This document shows, piece after piece, positions 14,863-22,482 of a DNA stretch of 44,896 nt. Origin of the DNA: Lachnospiraceae bacterium. Its GTDB lineage: Bacteria; Bacillota; Clostridia; Lachnospirales; Lachnospiraceae. How positions within the stretch are numbered: the stretch's first letter is position 1; each line of letters starts with the position of its first letter. A program made the position numbers and the translations under genes. The stretch lies in NCBI GenBank assembly GCA_017436865.1, contig JAFSCH010000114.1, forward strand, positions 1-44,896, in the 5' to 3' direction. Below the pieces are notes generated by a model. It ran no database searches and was not told where the DNA came from. It saw only the letters and a list, made by a program, of their open reading frames with translations.

Positions 14863-15360
14863 CTAAATCAATCTCTTCAACTTTAATTCAAAAACTGGTT
14901 TTGCTACATACTCCATATACGTTGGTCTTCCTGCATACTCTAAGAATGCCTTATACCTTTCAATAATCGCCGGTGCTTTAATCATATCTAACACCTTATC
15001 TTTTGGAACATACATAGATTCTGAATTTTCCTCCGATGGACGCGGCACTCCGCCTTTTGCCTTACAGATAAAGTCTAACATAATTTTCGTTGGTATTTCC
15101 TTGACTCCATTGTATCCCGGATATTTTCCTGTGTTAGATGCAATGCAAAACACTTCACCCACTTCCACACCTATACCAGTTTCTTCCATAATCTCTCGTT
15201 TTACTGCATCGATTACGTTTTCTCCGACTTCAACTTGTCCACCTGGAAACACCCAACCCTGATTGTGTGTTTTTACCATGAGAACTTCTTCTTTATCGTT
15301 AATTACAATGCCTGCTCCAGCTATGATATGCGTAGGCATAACCCATTCTTTATTTCCCAT
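14863..15360 (-). CDS. Nudix hydrolase
   Basis: The 165-residue product has a complete Nudix box (GGQVEVGE, then DAVKREIMEETGI, residues about 40-62) preceded by VINDKEEVLMVKTHNQGWVF. It is the first gene of a minus-strand run Nudix, P-loop, P-loop, serine-hydrolase-like, Nudix, DUF3795. The start ATG follows AAAGGGG. The substrate is not evident; the C-terminus (about 120-165) is a helical extension seen in many gut Clostridia Nudix proteins. Confidence 0.85.
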   Translation of the reverse strand: MGNKEWVMPTHIIAGAGIVINDKEEVLMVKTHNQGWVFPGGQVEVGENVIDAVKREIMEETGIGVEVGEVFCIASNTGKYPGYNGVKEIPTKIMLDFICKAKGGVPRPSEENSESMYVPKDKVLDMIKAPAIIERYKAFLEYAGRPTYMEYVAKPVFELKLKRLI

Positions 15361-15495
15361 TACCTATAACCCCTTTCATTTAAATCCATTATACCTAATA
15401 CCTTTTCCTACCGCAATTTATTATTATGTAAATTACATTTTAAGAAACAAAAAAAGGCTCAAATATGGGTGGTCTCTCGAAAAGCAAGAATTCTG

Positions 15496-15524
15496 TTGCA
15501 ACTTTCCGTTGCATCTTTTATAAT
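15496..15524 (+). promoter_or_regulatory. Promoter for the 15593 gene
   Basis: TTGCAA (15496-15501) and a perfect TATAAT (15519-15524) are separated by 17 bases. The predicted start is near 15531, giving a leader of about 60 bases that holds the direct repeat at 15537-15615. Confidence 0.65.
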
Positions 15525-15536
15525 AATCTTGTGATT

Positions 15537-15615
15537 AGGGGACGACACCCATAACAAAAAAACAGTATCACAATTCATTTATAGCAAAGGGGATGATACC
15601 CATCGCAAAAAACAT
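15537..15615 (+). repeat. Imperfect direct repeat in the leader and at the start of the 15593 gene
   Basis: AGGGGACGACACCCATAACA (from 15537) and AGGGGATGATACCCATCGCA (from 15588) match at 16 of 20 positions, and both are followed by a run of A. The second copy contains the ribosome site and the presumed ATG of the gene; the first lies 51 bases upstream, close to the transcription start. It may be a decayed duplicate of the translation start or a regulatory target. Confidence 0.5.
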
Positions 15616-16165
15616 TGTTGTTGTAGATGAGCAAGGAAACTATTATGAAGCAACCTACCCCAAAAGGGCAAAAGGGCTTGTTAAGAATGGCAGGGCACGC
15701 TTCATAGATGAAAACACTATATGCCTTGCGTGTCCGCCATATGATATGGAGGATAATAATATGTCAAACAATACAGAAAATATGGCTATTGAAACAAAGC
15801 CAACAGAAAAACTTATAATGGATTATGTTCTTGAGCAGATTGAGAAAATTTCTACTGAAACAGAATATCTGCATAATGCAATTTCTGAACTTAGCAAAAC
15901 TAATTCTGTTGGACCTGGTGATGTCGGCACTCAAGAAAAAGCACACGCATTAGGAGAAATTGTTACAAGTCGAGAACACACAAATCAAAGACTTCTTTCT
16001 CTATACGAGAAAATGTACGATGATTTAAAGTCACAATCACTACCAAGTGAAAAAGAACGACTTGTTGCTATGTTACTCGGCGAATTAGGTAATCATGCGT
16101 TATCTGCATCAAGCAAGAAAGCAATTGAACAGGCCTTACAATATGCTATGCAAGGTCCGATGTAA
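15593..16165 (+). CDS. Conserved Clostridia protein of unknown function
   Basis: The 190-residue product has a compact N-terminal part (NIVVVDEQGNYYEATYPKRA, GLVKNGRARFIDENTICLAC; residues 5-50) that I recall as a recurring N-terminal module in Clostridia. A helical region follows (LEQIEKISTETEYLHNAISE; SEKERLVAMLLGELGNHALS). No enzymatic motif is seen. The start is uncertain: ATG 15593 abuts AAAGGGG, while AAGGGGATGAT itself resembles an extended ribosome site that would place translation a few codons later at a non-ATG codon. A strong promoter lies upstream and a hairpin terminator follows. Confidence 0.6.
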   Translation: MIPIAKNIVVVDEQGNYYEATYPKRAKGLVKNGRARFIDENTICLACPPYDMEDNNMSNNTENMAIETKPTEKLIMDYVLEQIEKISTETEYLHNAISELSKTNSVGPGDVGTQEKAHALGEIVTSREHTNQRLLSLYEKMYDDLKSQSLPSEKERLVAMLLGELGNHALSASSKKAIEQALQYAMQGPM

Positions 16166-16173
16166 AGCAACAC

Positions 16174-16205
16174 AAAACCGTTAGGGCAAACGCTCTAACG
16201 GTTTT
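16174..16205 (+). terminator. Terminator, copy 1 of a repeated hairpin
   Basis: AAAACCGTTAGGGC and GCTCTAACGGTTTT form a 14-base stem (one G-T) with an AAAC loop, 8 bases after the stop codon of the 15593 gene. The U-rich 3' arm makes it an intrinsic terminator in both directions. Two near-identical copies lie at 17580 and 18941. Confidence 0.85.
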
Positions 16206-16237
16206 ATAATTATATGTAGATTGTTTATAACAAAATG

Positions 16238-16267
16238 AACCTTTTGTGGCTTTTTTACGACTATATA
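16238..16267 (+). promoter_or_regulatory. Candidate ECF-type promoter for the sigma-factor gene
   Basis: AACC (16238-16241) and ACTATATA (16260-16267) are separated by 18 bases, upstream of the sigma gene at 16306. The other sigma gene (29314-30876) has AACC, 17 bases and ACTATATA in the same place. Most ECF sigma factors activate their own promoters through an AAC-containing -35 element, so this is a plausible autoregulatory site. Confidence 0.45.
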
Positions 16268-16305
16268 GTTGAAACCGGTTTTAATACATATGAGGAGGTG
16301 ATACC

Positions 16306-17574
16306 ATGGACGAATTTGAGCAGTTGTTAAATCAAAACAAGTTGGCTTTTGAACGATTTGTAAAATTTAGAATATCTAATCTCTCAGACGCTGAAGATAT
16401 ATTGCAAGATGTTTACTTTACAGCATATAAAAATTGGGGGAAACTTAAAGAAAAACAATCATTCAAAGCCTGGGTGGTCAGTATCGCTCGACACAAGTGC
16501 AATGACTATTATAGGAAACAAGCAAAATTTTCTGAAGTTCCCATTGATAATTTGGTAGAAACTGAACTTTTGCTAACTCGTCTTGGATATGCTGAAGCAT
16601 CTTTTATTGAAGATATCTTAGATAGTCTGTCTGATAAAGATAAACAAATACTGCACCTCACCTATTGGGAAGAGTTGCCTCAAAAACAGATTGCAAAGGC
16701 CTTGGATATTCCTCTTGGCACTGTTAAAAGTCGCTTACATGCTGCTAAACAAAATTTCAAAATGAACTATACTTCAAAATCTAATATAAGAAAGGATGAT
16801 GAATCAATGAGTAAACTACCAAGCAAATTGCCAGAATATAAAATTAGTGTCCTATCCCAACCTCCGTTTATTGTTAAATGTGAAGAACTTCAGGGTCTAA
16901 GCATCATACCAAAAATAGGAGAAAAAATAACGTGGGGGCTGTATAATTTTGCCTCAAAACAATGCGAAGAGTTTTCTGAGGTATGCGTTTTAGGCAAGGC
17001 TGAAGTTCACGGTATTGAAGGAGTTGAAATCAAAAGTGTCCAGCATGACATAAAGAATAATCAAGTGAATGAGAGACTATTTGTTGCACAACTCACAGAC
17101 ACTCATTGCAGATACTTATCAGAAACCCACTGGGAAAATGGCGTCAAGAAATGTTTCACCTTTCTCGATGGTGACATCTTTATGAATAATTGGGGATTCG
17201 GAGAAGACAATTGCGGTAACAAAATTTTGATAGAGCCTAATAATCTTATCAAACGCGAAGGCTCTCGGATCACCAAGACCGTAGAAAAAGAAGTATTGGA
17301 TGTAGTCGGTCGTTATACAGTTGAAATCGGCGACAAAAGTTATGACACTGTATGTGTAATGGATTTGGGGCATTTCAATAATGCTATTGCCATTGAGCAG
17401 TATATTGATAAAAATGGCAGAACAATCTTGTGGCGAAGATTTAACCGTGATGATTGGGCATTAAAACGTTATAAGAAAAAATGGAGTGAACAACTTCCAG
17501 AAAATGAACGCCTGATGATTAACGGCGAAACTTATGTTCACTGGTATGATTGTATTACGGATTATATAATTTAA
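16306..17574 (+). CDS. ECF-type RNA polymerase sigma factor with long C-terminal domain
   Basis: Residues 1-75 match sigma region 2 (LSDAEDILQDVYFTAYKNW) and residues 105-160 region 4 (PQKQIAKALDIPLGTVKSRL). About 260 further residues form an unrecognised domain with aromatic-rich strands (THWENGVKKCFTFLDGDIFM; ILWRRFNRDDWALKRYKKKW), much longer than a minimal ECF factor. Such tails often sense a ligand or inhibit the factor. An ideal GGAGGTGAT precedes the ATG. No separate anti-sigma gene is adjacent, so control may lie within the tail. It ends at the second repeated hairpin. Confidence 0.8.
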   Translation: MDEFEQLLNQNKLAFERFVKFRISNLSDAEDILQDVYFTAYKNWGKLKEKQSFKAWVVSIARHKCNDYYRKQAKFSEVPIDNLVETELLLTRLGYAEASFIEDILDSLSDKDKQILHLTYWEELPQKQIAKALDIPLGTVKSRLHAAKQNFKMNYTSKSNIRKDDESMSKLPSKLPEYKISVLSQPPFIVKCEELQGLSIIPKIGEKITWGLYNFASKQCEEFSEVCVLGKAEVHGIEGVEIKSVQHDIKNNQVNERLFVAQLTDTHCRYLSETHWENGVKKCFTFLDGDIFMNNWGFGEDNCGNKILIEPNNLIKREGSRITKTVEKEVLDVVGRYTVEIGDKSYDTVCVMDLGHFNNAIAIEQYIDKNGRTILWRRFNRDDWALKRYKKKWSEQLPENERLMINGETYVHWYDCITDYII

Positions 17575-17579
17575 GAGAC

Positions 17580-17611
17580 AAAACCGTTAGGGCAAACGCT
17601 CTAACGGTTTT
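17580..17611. terminator. Terminator, copy 2 of a repeated hairpin
   Basis: The same AAAACCGTTAGGGC/GCTCTAACGGTTTT stem with an AAAC loop lies between the convergent sigma-factor gene and the XRE gene at 17629, so it can end both transcripts. Confidence 0.85.
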
Positions 17612-17628
17612 GTAATATTTTTTCTTTA

Positions 17629-18765
17629 TTATTCTATTTCCACCGCTTTTTCTTTTTCGGTTGCCCTTTTTAACCGTTCTATCAATTCCATTATGCCTTT
17701 GTGTTCTTGGAAATAATCCTTCATCTCATTTACTCTGTATAAAAGCATTGCTCTTTCACTGCCTGACCAACATTTAAAATATTCGTTAGGGTTATATTCC
17801 AAAGAATCTACAAATATTGATGTGTATTTATAAGTATTTAATTCATCAAATTGTGCTGCCTCTTTTTCTGCAGAAAGTAAACATTCATACACCTTTTCCA
17901 TATTATTTTTGAGCAAATATAATTCGGCTAATCTTCGGTAATTCCAACCTACTATCCTGTGATAAAATTGATAATTACCATCTGGCATTAATAAAAAATA
18001 TAACTTATTTGCAGTTTCAACATACTGTATTCTTTCATCCACGGATAAATCCTGTGTAAAACCATATTCCTTTTGAAACGCTATTTTTACCATTGTCGTC
18101 GCAACGTAATCAACTGCCTCTAACATATTCTTTTGGAGTTGATGCTTTTTTTCTGTTCCTGATAATATTTGTTCCAATAAGAATTCTCTGCAGTGTTCCA
18201 TTTTTGCAATTCCCTTTGTCAACTGCAACGCTGCTGAAGTATTTCCTGCCTTAACATGGTGCTCACACAACAATTTGACCGCTCTGCAACGCTCTATCTC
18301 GTCTCTGCTTTCTTCCAAAACATTCTGACAAAGTGTATATATTTGATTAGAGAATTTCGCAGAAATATATTCTTCTTTTTGTGCTTTTGTCCCTTTCTCA
18401 TATAAATCCATAGTTTCTGCCAAGTTCATCATAAAATGATGGTCTCGTGGAAATTGTTTTCTTGCATCAAGCATGGCATCCTTGCACAAATCCAAGTCTC
18501 CATTTTTACGATATTCTTTATACATTTCTTCATATCTTTCTTTACTTTTGCAATGTTCTTCATTATTCATATCAAACAGAATATCCGTTGTAACGTTAAA
18601 AAAATTTGCCATAGCTGGAATTAGTGAAATGTCCGGATACGCAAGATTATTTTCCCAGCGACTTATACTTTGAAATGATACATTTAATGCTTCTGCCAAT
18701 TTTTCTTGAGTTATATTTTCTCTTTTTCTAAGTTCACGAATAACTTCACCTATATTTTTTCCCAT
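17629..18765 (-). CDS. XRE-family regulator with helical-repeat C-terminus
   Basis: The first 65 residues are a Cro/CI helix-turn-helix (ITQEKLAEALNVSFQSISRW, then NNLAYPDISLIPAMANFF). The remaining ~310 residues are helical with TPR-like spacing (RYEEMYKEYRKNGDLDLCKD and so on). Two relatives lie at 22483 and 28348. This class is very common in gut Clostridia; ligands, perhaps peptides, and targets are unknown. AGGAGG precedes the ATG. Confidence 0.85.
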   Translation of the reverse strand: MGKNIGEVIRELRKRENITQEKLAEALNVSFQSISRWENNLAYPDISLIPAMANFFNVTTDILFDMNNEEHCKSKERYEEMYKEYRKNGDLDLCKDAMLDARKQFPRDHHFMMNLAETMDLYEKGTKAQKEEYISAKFSNQIYTLCQNVLEESRDEIERCRAVKLLCEHHVKAGNTSAALQLTKGIAKMEHCREFLLEQILSGTEKKHQLQKNMLEAVDYVATTMVKIAFQKEYGFTQDLSVDERIQYVETANKLYFLLMPDGNYQFYHRIVGWNYRRLAELYLLKNNMEKVYECLLSAEKEAAQFDELNTYKYTSIFVDSLEYNPNEYFKCWSGSERAMLLYRVNEMKDYFQEHKGIMELIERLKRATEKEKAVEIE

Positions 18766-18940
18766 TAGTTGTTCCTCCTGATTATTACAATGATTTTCTT
18801 ATGTGACCACAATTAAATAATATAATATCTTAACTAAAATAACCATCACTCTTTGCAGGAAAAATTTTTCTCACTGAAGCAATGTAAATCAATTATTATC
18901 CATTACCATACACTATCTAAGATTCACCATATAGCAACAC

Positions 18941-18973
18941 AAAACCGTTAGGGCAAAACGCTCTAACGGTTTT
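18941..18973 (-). terminator. Terminator, copy 3 of a repeated hairpin
   Basis: AAAACCGTTAGGGC/GCTCTAACGGTTTT with an AAAAC loop lies 15 bases after the stop codon of the GNAT gene at 18989. The preceding AGCAACAC and following AATTATAT are also shared with copy 1, so homology extends over about 50 bases. The rest of the 18766-18988 gap is AT-rich with no further gene. Confidence 0.8.
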
Positions 18974-18988
18974 ATGAATTATATAAAT

Positions 18989-19417
18989 CTACAGATTTAA
19001 CACATAATTCTTTAATTCTTCCTCCTGGTCTGCAAATGCAAAGCCCAATGATTCAAACAACTTAATCGAAGGTATATTTTCTTCTTCAATGGAAACTTTT
19101 ATAAAATTTATTCCTTCCGTAAATTCGTCAATAATATAACCTATGCATTCTCTCGCATATCCTTTTTGTCGGTATTCAGATGCAATAAAAATGGATAGAT
19201 ATAATATATCATTGTCTCTTTCTATATGAATTCCACCAATAATAACACCTGATAATAAAATCTTGATATATTGCACATTCTGAGTTGAAGTACAATATTC
19301 AAAATAGTTATCTCCTATTGATAACCATTTTTTCACGGAAGGATCGCTGTGTAATTCCCTAAGAACGGCTATGTCGCTATCGTTTCTCTCTAGTTTCTTA
19401 AACTGTAGTTCACTCAT
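18989..19417 (-). CDS. GNAT-family N-acetyltransferase
   Basis: The 142-residue product has the acetyl-CoA binding motif A region (LSIFIASEYRQKGYARECIG, with the Q/R-x-x-G-x-G/A pattern) and motif B (NFIKVSIEEENIPSIKLFES, then LGFAF). The size is that of a single GNAT domain. The substrate is unknown. AAGGAGAG precedes its ATG and a repeated hairpin follows it. Confidence 0.85.
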   Translation of the reverse strand: MSELQFKKLERNDSDIAVLRELHSDPSVKKWLSIGDNYFEYCTSTQNVQYIKILLSGVIIGGIHIERDNDILYLSIFIASEYRQKGYARECIGYIIDEFTEGINFIKVSIEEENIPSIKLFESLGFAFADQEEELKNYVLNL

Positions 19418-19496
19418 CTATAATCCTCTCTCCTTGGTGCCATTCTATATTGTTCTCGTCTCAATTATTATACTACTAAGGTCAAAAGTATGAAAT

Positions 19497-20681
19497 TTAT
19501 TTAATAATATTATATCTCCAATTCACAATTGTAAATCCAACATCACATGCTGTAAACCCACCATGTGTCTTTGCATACTCTCCATATTGCAAATTATCAA
19601 AAGGTAGCACGCCCTTAGCCATAATGTCGTTAACAACAAAAGCAAAAATGTTGGAATACAATTCATCTGTGGCTTTTCCATCTGCAAAACGAATATTGCA
19701 ACAATCATTTAATTTAAAACCGTGCACCTCGTCAATTCCGCATCCTACAATGGCTATCAACTCGCCATTTTGGAATACACCATATTCTAGCATAGCTGAG
19801 TCCAGATAATGTTCTTCGTTTAGTAAGTGCTTAATGTATCCATCTGTTTTTCCGTCTGCCCATTTTACTATGTTGTCTTTATCTGCATACGAAAGTTCTC
19901 TGATAGTAACATGTTGAGGCAAATTATGTTTCATATGCTCACCTAAATACAAGGATAACGGAGTTGCTTCCGTTTTGCAATTGATACCATATGACTTAAG
20001 CTTCTCTTCCACTGTTTTTGGATTTTCATTAGAATAGAAATTCTTTATATTATCGAATCGTTTTATCCACTCAGCCAACAGTGAGAAATCTTCACTCACT
20101 AACTCTAGCCACATCCCACCGTTTCTGTCATCACCAATTCCTATAAATCCTTTTTTCAAATCACCCGATGGTGCTACTATTTTTAACCCCATATATTTGA
20201 TAGTTGTGCACAAATATCCGTAACGCTTGGCATCCTGTTCTAATAGATGATCAATAATAAAGTTAGAATCGATTTGTTTGAAATCGGCATTTTCGTGAAG
20301 AAACCTATTCACGCAAGAAGAATCTGTTAATTCACCCCAAGAAAGAAGCTTGTTTTTATTACGCTTTCGATACTCACTTGGTGTAACATCATAAAATTTT
20401 TTAAATGCTTTTATAAAACCCTCGTGCGAATCAAATCCTAATTCCAAAGCAATCTCCAAGACCTTCTTATCGGTATTTCGTAAAAGTTCAATAGCTTTTT
20501 TTATCCGCATATAATTTACATACGCCATAACAGTAAATCCCGTATGAGCAAGGAAAATCCGGTTAAAATAGTCAATAGAAAAGCCCGCATAATCAGCTAC
20601 ATTTTCTACGGATAAATCAGCATTATTGAAGTTTTTCTTTGCATAACAAATAGCTTTGTTGATAAGTTCAATGTTTTCCAT
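19497..20681 (-). CDS. AraC-family regulator with large C-terminal domain
   Basis: From ATG 20681 (GGAGGAG upstream) the product is 394 residues. Residues 1-110 carry two helix-turn-helix units (ENVADYAGFSIDYFNRIFLA; LEIALELGFDSHEGFIKAFK) and FYDVTPSEYRKRNK. The C-terminal ~250 residues end with a GNAT-like segment (GELIAIVGCGIDEV; DNLQYGEYAKTHGGFTACDV), so it may sense or acetylate a small molecule. An upstream in-frame ATG at 20762 lacks a ribosome site. Its stop codon is at the edge of a 79-base gap before the GNAT gene. Confidence 0.8.
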   Translation of the reverse strand: MENIELINKAICYAKKNFNNADLSVENVADYAGFSIDYFNRIFLAHTGFTVMAYVNYMRIKKAIELLRNTDKKVLEIALELGFDSHEGFIKAFKKFYDVTPSEYRKRNKNKLLSWGELTDSSCVNRFLHENADFKQIDSNFIIDHLLEQDAKRYGYLCTTIKYMGLKIVAPSGDLKKGFIGIGDDRNGGMWLELVSEDFSLLAEWIKRFDNIKNFYSNENPKTVEEKLKSYGINCKTEATPLSLYLGEHMKHNLPQHVTIRELSYADKDNIVKWADGKTDGYIKHLLNEEHYLDSAMLEYGVFQNGELIAIVGCGIDEVHGFKLNDCCNIRFADGKATDELYSNIFAFVVNDIMAKGVLPFDNLQYGEYAKTHGGFTACDVGFTIVNWRYNIIK

Positions 20682-20796
20682 ATTTTTCTCCTCCAATTTA
20701 TTATAAAAAGTACTCTTTACATCATTTATTGTAAATGAGAGAATCAAGAAAATCTTGAACAAAATCGCTTCCTTTTTTCTCTATATTTAGCCAACT

Positions 20797-22107
20797 TTAT
20801 GGGGTTAATCTATTAATATCTCTTGGAAATAGTGTTGCAAACCGAACATTGTCATATCCCAACAATTTTCCCGTAAATCTTTCTAAACCGATTCCTAACC
20901 CTCCATGCGGCGGCATTCCATGCTTATGAATCATCAAATAGTTTTCAAACAGATCAATATTCATATTGCGCTCCTTCATTTTTTTGAGTTGTTCGTCATA
21001 TGAGTGAATTCTCTGCCCACCTGTAGTAATTTCAACCCCGCGAAATAGCAAGTCAAAACTTGCCGTTTCGTTTGGGTTTTCCGAACAATCCATTGCATAA
21101 AAAGGACGCTTGGAACTAGGATAATGAGTAACAAAAACAAATTCGCTCCCAGTTTCTTTATAGATAATCTCACACAAAAGTTTTTCTTCTTCTGGATCAA
21201 AATCTTCCCAATCTTGTATCGGTCGATTATACATTTCAGAAATTTTAGTTTTAGCATCATGAAACTTAATTGCAGGAATATCCTTTATATATGGCAACTT
21301 AATGTTTAAAATCTCTAATTCCTTCGCATAATATTCGGATAAATATGACATAGTAAATATTAGCATATTTGTTTCCATATACATAATTTCTTCAAAACTG
21401 CTGATATATCCCATTTCAAAATCCACACTGGTGTATTCATTCAAGTGCCTAGATGTGTCATGCTTTTCTGCTCGGAATACCGGACCGATTTCAAATACTC
21501 GTTCAAACACTCCCACCATCATCTGTTTGTAGAATTGAGGACTTTGTGCTAAATAAGCCTCTTGGCCAAAATAGTCCAGCGCAAAAATATTGGCTCCGCC
21601 TTCTGCACCTGATTGAACAATTTTCGGAGTATGAATTTCTGTAAATTGGTTAGTAGACAAAAAAACTCTAAAACTCCTACAAATACCTTCCTGTAATTTA
21701 AATATAGCTCTTTGCTTTTCATTTCGGAGCGTAAGTGGTCTGTAGTCCAACAAATTATCCAAAGATGTATTAACAAACTTTTGATTGATCACGATTGGCA
21801 TCGTTTCCTTTGGAGTACTAAGGGTTTTTATCATTTGTATCTGTAATTCATAACCGACTCTACTCCGTTCTTCTTTGACAACAGTTGCCGTTAGGCAAAC
21901 ACAACTTTCTTCTGTGGGAATCGTAATATTATCTAAAGCAATGCATTGTACAACATCACGCTTGGTCCTTAATAAAACAAAGGAAAACCCCTTCATTTTT
22001 CTGACCTTGTATATACTTCCATGAAGGTAAACAGTTTTGCCCAAATAATTTATTAATTCCCACGACTCTACAACTTGATTTGTAGTAACTGATTGATTAT
22101 TTTTCAT
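20797..22107 (-). CDS. aspS2: Archaeal-type aspartyl-tRNA synthetase (AspRS2, probably tRNA(Asn)-accepting)
   Basis: The 436-residue product has an OB-fold anticodon domain (TVYLHGSIYKVRKMKGFSF) and class II motifs: EGGANIFALDYFGQEAYLAQ, motif 2 FRAEKHDTSRHLNEYTS and motif 3 GGLGIGLERFTGKLLG. GGQRIHSYD and the ~430-residue length match archaeal/eukaryal-type AspRS rather than the ~590-residue bacterial form. Such extra copies occur in Clostridia, often annotated as aspartate--tRNA(Asn) ligase. Location in an accessory island and a leader with an Asp-rich peptide suggest inducible expression, perhaps as an inhibitor-resistant paralogue. AAAGGA precedes the ATG by 7 bases. Confidence 0.85.
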   Translation of the reverse strand: MKNNQSVTTNQVVESWELINYLGKTVYLHGSIYKVRKMKGFSFVLLRTKRDVVQCIALDNITIPTEESCVCLTATVVKEERSRVGYELQIQMIKTLSTPKETMPIVINQKFVNTSLDNLLDYRPLTLRNEKQRAIFKLQEGICRSFRVFLSTNQFTEIHTPKIVQSGAEGGANIFALDYFGQEAYLAQSPQFYKQMMVGVFERVFEIGPVFRAEKHDTSRHLNEYTSVDFEMGYISSFEEIMYMETNMLIFTMSYLSEYYAKELEILNIKLPYIKDIPAIKFHDAKTKISEMYNRPIQDWEDFDPEEEKLLCEIIYKETGSEFVFVTHYPSSKRPFYAMDCSENPNETASFDLLFRGVEITTGGQRIHSYDEQLKKMKERNMNIDLFENYLMIHKHGMPPHGGLGIGLERFTGKLLGYDNVRFATLFPRDINRLTP

Positions 22108-22140
22108 TGTGTAATCCTTTCTATCTTTTATTTATGTTCT

Positions 22141-22440
22141 TCTTAGTATTAAAACATCACATCCATAAAGACATCGTCTTTATGTCCCATACGATCACCT
22201 TCTTTCATTATTACTCGCATGGAATCGGATAAAAGGGGTATAAAAATACCACACGAGTAAAGTATATTATCTTTACCAATGTGGTATATTGCTTTATATG
22301 CCACATAGGTACAACACATTAAGCGCTTGTACCTATGACTTTTCACAGATACAAACGCTAAATATCGTCGTCCCTATTAAGTTTATGAGATTTATTAATA
22401 TACATTGTACCACCTCATAAGGAATACTTAATTTTCATAA
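22141..22440 (-). promoter_or_regulatory. Structured ~330-base 5' leader of aspS2
   Basis: Between the promoter and aspS2 the minus strand folds into a chain of stems: 22305-22336 (ATAGGTACAA/TTGTACCTAT, perfect), 22281-22304 (GTGGYATAT/ATATRCCAC), 22257-22276 (GTAAAG/CTTTAC), 22237-22250 (GGTAT/ATACC followed by CCTTTT), a long-range TTACTCG/CGAGTAA pair (22260-22254 with 22217-22211), and the leader-peptide hairpin at 22164-22184. This suggests alternative structures that gate expression. It is not a T-box: there is no conserved T-box core in front of the gene. No other gene lies in this ~370-base interval. Confidence 0.6.
22149..22190 (-). CDS. Asp-containing 13-residue leader peptide upstream of aspS2
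   Basis: An ideal AAGGTGATC ribosome site precedes ATG 22190, giving MGHKDDVFMDVMF and a TAA 41 bases before the aspS2 start. Three of 13 residues are Asp, two adjacent. Its codons include a perfect 9-base hairpin (22164-22184: CATAAAGAC/GTCTTTATG with an ATC loop). This is the layout of an attenuation leader in which slow decoding of Asp codons would change RNA folding. Confidence 0.55.
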   Translation of the reverse strand: MGHKDDVFMDVMF

Positions 22441-22468
22441 ATATAACATTAGGAATCAGAAGTGTCAA
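22440..22468 (-). promoter_or_regulatory. Promoter for the aspS2 leader
   Basis: On the minus strand TTGACA (22468-22463) and TATATT (22445-22440) are separated by 17 bases. Transcription would begin near 22433, giving a leader of about 325 bases. The promoter is 15 bases downstream of the XRE gene stop codon at 22483. Confidence 0.75.
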
Positions 22469-22482
22469 GCATAATCATAGTA

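Noticed and set aside
16174-18973. CRISPR-like repeats from the three AAAACCGTTAGGGC hairpins
   Set aside because: They are more than 1 kb apart, each at a gene end, with terminator structure.
22149-22346. 65-residue protein in the AspRS leader
   Set aside because: Its upstream start has no ribosome site, while the ATG at 22190 has an ideal one; the long frame runs through the hairpins and shows no protein features.
22108-22440. T-box riboswitch before the AspRS gene
   Set aside because: GAGGTGGTAC near 22410 recalls a T-box core, but it lies at the 5' end of the leader rather than just before the terminator, and no matching stem I/antiterminator order is seen.
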